Positions 21,159 to 24,425 of a DNA stretch of 24,425 bases are shown here, piece after piece. The translations under genes were made by a program, and so were the position numbers. Source of the DNA: Pseudoflavonifractor sp. AF19-9AC (lineage in GTDB: Bacteria; Bacillota; Clostridia; Oscillospirales; Oscillospiraceae); assembly GCF_003478995.1 (NCBI RefSeq), contig NZ_QUGI01000001.1, forward strand, positions 269,772-294,196. Direction: 5' to 3'. The notes below the pieces were generated by a model, which saw only the letters and a list, made by a program, of their open reading frames with translations, made no database searches and was not told the origin of the DNA. Position 1 is the first letter of the stretch. Each line of letters begins with the position of its first letter.

Positions 21159-22814
21159 ATGACAGCCAAAATTTTTCGCAATTCCATGGTGGTGGGGCTC
21201 TCGGTGTTCCTGCTGTCCGTGGCTTTGTTTATGGGTGTGCTGTACCAGTACTTTGGTACCCAGCTGACCCAGGAACTGCAGTCGGAGGCCGTGCTGGTGG
21301 CCCGGGGCGTGGAGTCCATGGGAATGGACTACCTGGAGAATCTGAACCTCTCCAACCGCGTCACCTGGGTGGACACCGACGGAACGGTGCTCTATGACAA
21401 CCAGGCCGACCCGGCTACCATGGAAAATCACGGCGACCGGGTGGAGATTCAGGAGGCCATGTGGGGCAGCCAGGGCAGTGCCGTGCGCTACTCTGAGACC
21501 CTGTCGGAAAAGACTTTTTATGTGGCATGTCGGCTCAGCGACGGCTCGGTGATCCGTATGGCCAGCGCCCAGTACACCATTGTGGTGCTGCTGCTGTCCA
21601 TGGCTCAGCCGCTGCTCATCATTCTGGTGGTGACGCTGATTCTGGCGGCCGTTCTGGCAAACCGCCTGTCCAAGCGGATGATCAAGCCCATTCTGGAGCT
21701 GGACCTGGAGCACCCCGAGGAGTGCAATACCTACGATGAGCTTGCTCCCTTCCTCACCCGGATTCGCCGGCAGAACGACACCATCAAGGGGCAGATGAAC
21801 CTGCTGCGCCAGCGGCAGGAGGAGTTTGCCGCCCTGACGGAAAATATGTCCGAAGGCTTTGTGCTGCTGGACCAGAGGGGGCACATCCTCTCCTATAACT
21901 CCGGGGCCCTGCGCCTGCTGGGCGCGGCCATTCCAGCGCCGGAGGCCAACGTGCTGGCCCTGGACCGCACCGACGCCTTCCGCCACAGCGTGGAGCAGGT
22001 GCTCGCCGGCTGCCGCAACCAGGGACGGCTGGACCGGTCGGGCCGGTGCGTCCAGATTCTGGCCGACCCGGTGTTCCGGGACAAGGACGTGGTGGGCGCC
22101 GTGCTGGTGCTGGTGGACATCACCGAGCGGGAGCAGGGGGAGAAGATGCGCCGGGAGTTTACCGCCAACGTGTCCCACGAACTGAAGACCCCACTCACTG
22201 CCATCTCCGGCATGGCGGAAATTATGAAAAACGGCATGGTGAAGCCGGAGGACGTGACTGGCTTTGCAAGCGACATCTATAAGGAGAGCCAGCGGCTCAT
22301 TGCCCTGGTGGAGGACATCATCCACCTCTCCCGTCTGGATGAGGGGGAAGATGACCTGAAGCGGGAGCCCACGGATATGCTGGAGCTGGCCAAGAAGGTG
22401 GCTGGCCGCATTGACCCTCTGACCAAGCAGGCTGGGGTGTCTCTGGCCGTGGCGGGTGCTCCCTTCATCGTACAGGGCATTTCTTCTGTGCTGGAGGAAA
22501 TGGTGTACAATCTGTGCGACAACGCCGTAAAGTATAACCATGCCGGCGGCACCGTGGCGGTGTCCGTCTCGCCCAAGGGCAAGGGCGGCGTGGTGGAGGT
22601 GACCGATACCGGCATCGGCATCCCCATTCAGGACCAGCAGCGGGTGTTTGAGCGGTTTTACCGGGTGGACAAGAGCCACTCCAAGGAGATCGGGGGCACC
22701 GGTCTGGGCCTGTCCATTGTCAAACATGGAGCCGCCCTCCACGACGCTCAGGTGGAGCTGGAGAGTACCCCGGGCCAGGGCACCACGGTGCGCCTGATTT
22801 TCCCGGAGGAATAA
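21159..22814 (+). CDS. phoR: PhoR-type sensor histidine kinase
   Basis: The 551-residue kinase has one membrane span near residues 10-32, an outer domain of about 110 residues (ELQSEAVLVARGVESMG, VTWVDTDGTVLYDN), a second span near 146-170 (VVLLLSMAQPLLIILVVTLIL), a HAMP-like linker, a PAS-like region (MSEGFVLLDQRGHILSYNSGALRLLG), then HisKA with phospho-accepting His340 (NVSHELKTPLTAI). The ATPase domain has N-box NLCDNAVKYN, G1 DTGIGIP and G2 GGTGLGLSIVKHG. AGGAG precedes the ATG. It lies 29 bases after phoP and is followed by a terminator. It should phosphorylate PhoP when phosphate is low. Confidence 0.94.
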   Translation: MTAKIFRNSMVVGLSVFLLSVALFMGVLYQYFGTQLTQELQSEAVLVARGVESMGMDYLENLNLSNRVTWVDTDGTVLYDNQADPATMENHGDRVEIQEAMWGSQGSAVRYSETLSEKTFYVACRLSDGSVIRMASAQYTIVVLLLSMAQPLLIILVVTLILAAVLANRLSKRMIKPILELDLEHPEECNTYDELAPFLTRIRRQNDTIKGQMNLLRQRQEEFAALTENMSEGFVLLDQRGHILSYNSGALRLLGAAIPAPEANVLALDRTDAFRHSVEQVLAGCRNQGRLDRSGRCVQILADPVFRDKDVVGAVLVLVDITEREQGEKMRREFTANVSHELKTPLTAISGMAEIMKNGMVKPEDVTGFASDIYKESQRLIALVEDIIHLSRLDEGEDDLKREPTDMLELAKKVAGRIDPLTKQAGVSLAVAGAPFIVQGISSVLEEMVYNLCDNAVKYNHAGGTVAVSVSPKGKGGVVEVTDTGIGIPIQDQQRVFERFYRVDKSHSKEIGGTGLGLSIVKHGAALHDAQVELESTPGQGTTVRLIFPEE

Positions 22815-22823
22815 GGGGTAAAC

Positions 22824-22859
22824 AAGCGGACGTCTCAAAGCGGGGACGTCCGCTTTTTT
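22824..22859 (+). terminator. Rho-independent terminator after phoR
   Basis: AAGCGGACGTC and GACGTCCGCTT are perfect 11-base arms around a 10-base loop, followed by TTTT. It ends the pst-pho transcript. Confidence 0.94.
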
Positions 22860-22876
22860 CTGCTCATAGAGGGACC

Positions 22877-22965
22877 CTGGGGTGCTGAAAAAGAAAAATG
22901 GATGAAACCTTAAAAAGTTGGGAACCTTTTTGAAAGAGAGCCGTCCAATACACCGGGCACCCCAG
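22877..22965. repeat. Nine-base inverted repeat flanking the lipoprotein promoter
   Basis: CTGGGGTGC (22877-22885) and GCACCCCAG (22957-22965) are perfect complements 71 bases apart, on either side of the ECF-type promoter. It could be a chance match or a large loop-forming site; nothing else supports a role. Confidence 0.35.
22921..22945 (+). promoter_or_regulatory. ECF sigma-type promoter of the DUF4358 lipoprotein
   Basis: GGAACC (22921-22926) followed by CGTC (22942-22945), with 16 bases between AAC and CGTC and a T run after the -35, matches the AAC-N16/17-CGTC pattern of ECF sigma promoters. The predicted start is about 75 bases before the lipoprotein gene. No matching element was seen before the sigma gene at 14468, so a link to that factor is only a suggestion. 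Confidence 0.62.
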
Positions 22966-23029
22966 TGACGGGGAGAACGGCCCTCTGAGTATTGGAACAT
23001 AACTGAACTTGAAAAGGAGAACCTCATTC

Positions 23030-23548
23030 ATGAAAAAGATTCTTGCTTTTGCGCTCACCCTGGCGCTGTCCCTGACCGTACTGGCCGGATGCTCCAGCGG
23101 CACCAAAGCCTCCGATAAGACCCCCGAGGAGCTGACCCAGCTCTACACTGACGCCATCACCGCCAACGGCGGCGAGATGGTGGAGTACAACCCCGTGATC
23201 TCCGAGATCAGCGAAGAGGATCCTCTGGGCGGCGTGATTCTGGAGAGCCTGGGCCTGACCCAGGAGGACATGACCGCCTTTGCAATCAGCATGAGCATGA
23301 TGAACGTGAAGGCCTACGGCATTGCCGCCATCATGCCCGCTGAGGGCAAGGAGGAGACCGTTGCCCAGGCCCTCCAGGGCTATATCGACCGTCAGCAGCA
23401 GAACTTCGAGACCTATCTGGCGGACCAGTACGAGGTGGCCAAGAACGCGCACCTGGAAACCCTGGAGGACGGTACCGTGCTCATGGTTATGTGCGAGGGT
23501 CAGGATGCAGTGTTTGAGGGCATTTCCTCTTCCATCCTGGGCAAATAA
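23030..23548 (+). CDS. DUF4358 family lipoprotein
   Basis: The 172-residue protein has a lipoprotein signal with lipobox LAGC (Cys21) and a mature part that resembles DUF4358: a charged N-terminal segment, then VKAYGIAAIMPAEGKEETVAQAL, RQQQNFETYLADQYEVAKNA and a short C-terminal strand. Members are predicted extracytoplasmic proteins of unknown role. ATG at 23030 follows AAGGAG; a longer frame from 23009 has no ribosome site. It has its own ECF-type promoter and its own terminator, so it is a single-gene unit. Confidence 0.85.
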   Translation: MKKILAFALTLALSLTVLAGCSSGTKASDKTPEELTQLYTDAITANGGEMVEYNPVISEISEEDPLGGVILESLGLTQEDMTAFAISMSMMNVKAYGIAAIMPAEGKEETVAQALQGYIDRQQQNFETYLADQYEVAKNAHLETLEDGTVLMVMCEGQDAVFEGISSSILGK

Positions 23549-23571
23549 GTTGGAATATTCTGTTCTGAGGG

Positions 23572-23600
23572 AAAACGGCCGCGAAAGCGGCCGTTTTTTG
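23572..23600 (+). terminator. Rho-independent terminator after the lipoprotein
   Basis: AAAACGGCCGC and GCGGCCGTTTT form a perfect stem around a GAAA tetraloop, followed by a T run. Confidence 0.95.
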
Positions 23601-23667
23601 TCAAAACTTTTATCTGAGCCAATAGATAGCAAAATATATAAAATAACGGCAGAATATCGAACGTCTA

Positions 23668-23696
23668 TTGTAATTTACAACCAAAAATGGTATGAT
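23668..23696 (+). promoter_or_regulatory. Sigma-A promoter and palindrome of the last gene
   Basis: TTGTAA (23668-23673) is followed after 17 bases by TATGAT (23691-23696). The -35 is part of a perfect palindrome TTGTAATTTACAA (23668-23680), a likely operator. It lies 65 bases before the phosphoribosyltransferase-like gene. The AT-rich stretch 23601-23660 before it shows nothing else. Confidence 0.65.
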
Positions 23697-23760
23697 AAGA
23701 CTACCACAGGAAAACGACGGCAGAAACAGCCCAGTGGTCCTGAAAAAAGGAGGGTCAGAT

Positions 23761-24396
23761 ATGAACGTGGAACAAATCCAATATCCCTACAATCCCAAGC
23801 TGATCGTTTCCGCTTATTCCGGCCATTTTGCCACCCGTCACTCCCACAACAGCCACTATATTGACATTACCCGCATGAAGCATGAGCACACCATGGCCCG
23901 GGAGGCGGCCATGACCTTGGCTCAGGCCTATACCTATGAAAAAGGGGTGGACACCATCGTCTGCCTGGACGGCAGCGAGGTGATCGGAGCGTTTCTGGCC
24001 CGCCACCTGGCGAAAAAAGAAATGTTTGCCGTCAATCAGGACAAAAATATCAATGTCATTACCCCGGAATATGATTCCAACGGCCAGCTGATTTTCCGGG
24101 ACAATCTCATCTCCATGGTGGAGGATCAGCAGGTGCTGATTTTGATTTCCACGGTGAACTCGGGCAAGACGGCCCGCAGGGCGGTGGAATGTGTGCAGTA
24201 TTACGGGGGAAAGGTACAGGGAATTGCCGCCATCTTCCGCGTCCCGGAGCAGGTGGAGGGCATTCCGGTCTATGCTCTGTTCTCTCCGGCGGATATTCCC
24301 GGCTATGTCACCCATGCCCCCAAAGAGTGTCCCATGTGTGCGGCAGGGATGAAGATTGATGCCCTTTCCAACAGCTATGGATTCTCGCTGCTGTAA
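23761..24396 (+). CDS. Orotate phosphoribosyltransferase-like protein
   Basis: The 211-residue protein has the general type I phosphoribosyltransferase layout and is similar to proteins labelled orotate phosphoribosyltransferase in related clostridia. At the PRPP loop position it reads VLILISTVNSGKTARRAVE (125-143): the TxNSGKTA end is present, but the usual Asp-Asp acid pair before it is replaced by Ile-Ser, so catalysis may be altered or lost. CPMC near the C-terminus could bind metal. No canonical pyrE is seen in the pyr operon, so it may replace PyrE or act as a regulator. ATG at 23761 follows AAAGGAGG; the longer frame from 23692 covers the promoter. Confidence 0.75.
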   Translation: MNVEQIQYPYNPKLIVSAYSGHFATRHSHNSHYIDITRMKHEHTMAREAAMTLAQAYTYEKGVDTIVCLDGSEVIGAFLARHLAKKEMFAVNQDKNINVITPEYDSNGQLIFRDNLISMVEDQQVLILISTVNSGKTARRAVECVQYYGGKVQGIAAIFRVPEQVEGIPVYALFSPADIPGYVTHAPKECPMCAAGMKIDALSNSYGFSLL

Positions 24397-24425
24397 GCGG
24401 CGGCACAAAAGCGGGGGGCCCCCCC

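Noticed and set aside
21102..23027. A 641-residue minus-strand frame opposite phoR
   Set aside because: It is His/Gln/Gly-rich antisense reading over a gene with all kinase motifs, and it crosses the phoR terminator.
1..24425. CRISPR arrays, tRNA or rRNA genes, insertion sequences
   Set aside because: No regularly spaced repeats, cloverleaf ends or transposase motifs were found on reading both strands.
24397..24425. GC-rich end of the window as a terminator
   Set aside because: GGGGGGCCCCCC could be the start of a hairpin, but the window stops before a T run could be seen.

Overview
The window looks like chromosome from a GC-rich, Gram-positive anaerobe of the Clostridia, most likely the Oscillospiraceae (Flavonifractor/Pseudoflavonifractor/Lawsonibacter-like). 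This placement is inferred from high GC with strong AAGGAGG ribosome sites, YgiQ-type radical SAM and long-form clostridial PyrF proteins, a PyrD/PyrK dihydroorotate dehydrogenase, and DUF1622, DUF378 and DUF4358 proteins. No rRNA, tRNA, CRISPR array, insertion sequence or phage gene was seen.

Layout. (1) 25-3073: a YgiQ-type radical SAM gene, then two copies of a cassette made of an XRE-type regulator (minus) divergent from a small protein gene (plus). The first small gene is cut off after 29 codons where the second cassette begins. The two regulators have different recognition regions, and different palindromes lie beside them. (2) 3081-9369, minus strand: a pyrimidine operon read pyrC, pyrF, a zinc-ribbon protein, pyrK, pyrD, a DUF1622 membrane protein and a histidine phosphatase-GNAT fusion, with a sigma-A-like promoter before pyrC. 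(3) 9533-9983: a small YtxH-like gene, a terminator, and about 180 bases packed with four further perfect or near-perfect hairpins. (4) 9984-13223, minus strand: a thiamine salvage operon (thiM, thiE, thiD, tenA) behind a promoter, a TPP riboswitch and a terminator hairpin. (5) 13276-15946, plus strand: a pentapeptide-repeat protein, cytidine deaminase, an ECF-like sigma factor with an overlapping membrane anti-sigma-like partner, and a DUF378 protein. (6) 16031-22855, plus strand: a phosphate regulon, pstS-pstC-pstA-pstB-phoU-phoP-phoR, with Pho-box-like direct repeats before pstS. (7) 22921-24396, plus strand: a DUF4358 lipoprotein behind an ECF-type promoter, and an orotate-phosphoribosyltransferase-like protein with a degenerate PRPP loop.

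How the parts work together: the pyr operon covers carbamoyl-aspartate to dihydroorotate, orotate and OMP to UMP (pyrB, carAB and a canonical pyrE are not here). Cytidine deaminase salvages pyrimidines. The thi genes recover HMP and thiazole moieties and join them to thiamine phosphate, with no de novo thiC or thiG in view. The pst-pho block takes up phosphate with high affinity and senses its shortage.

The most unusual signals are the duplicated regulator/small-protein cassette, whose two small-gene copies differ only at synonymous sites, and the hairpin cluster at 9732-9938. Most other regions are ordinary housekeeping operons.
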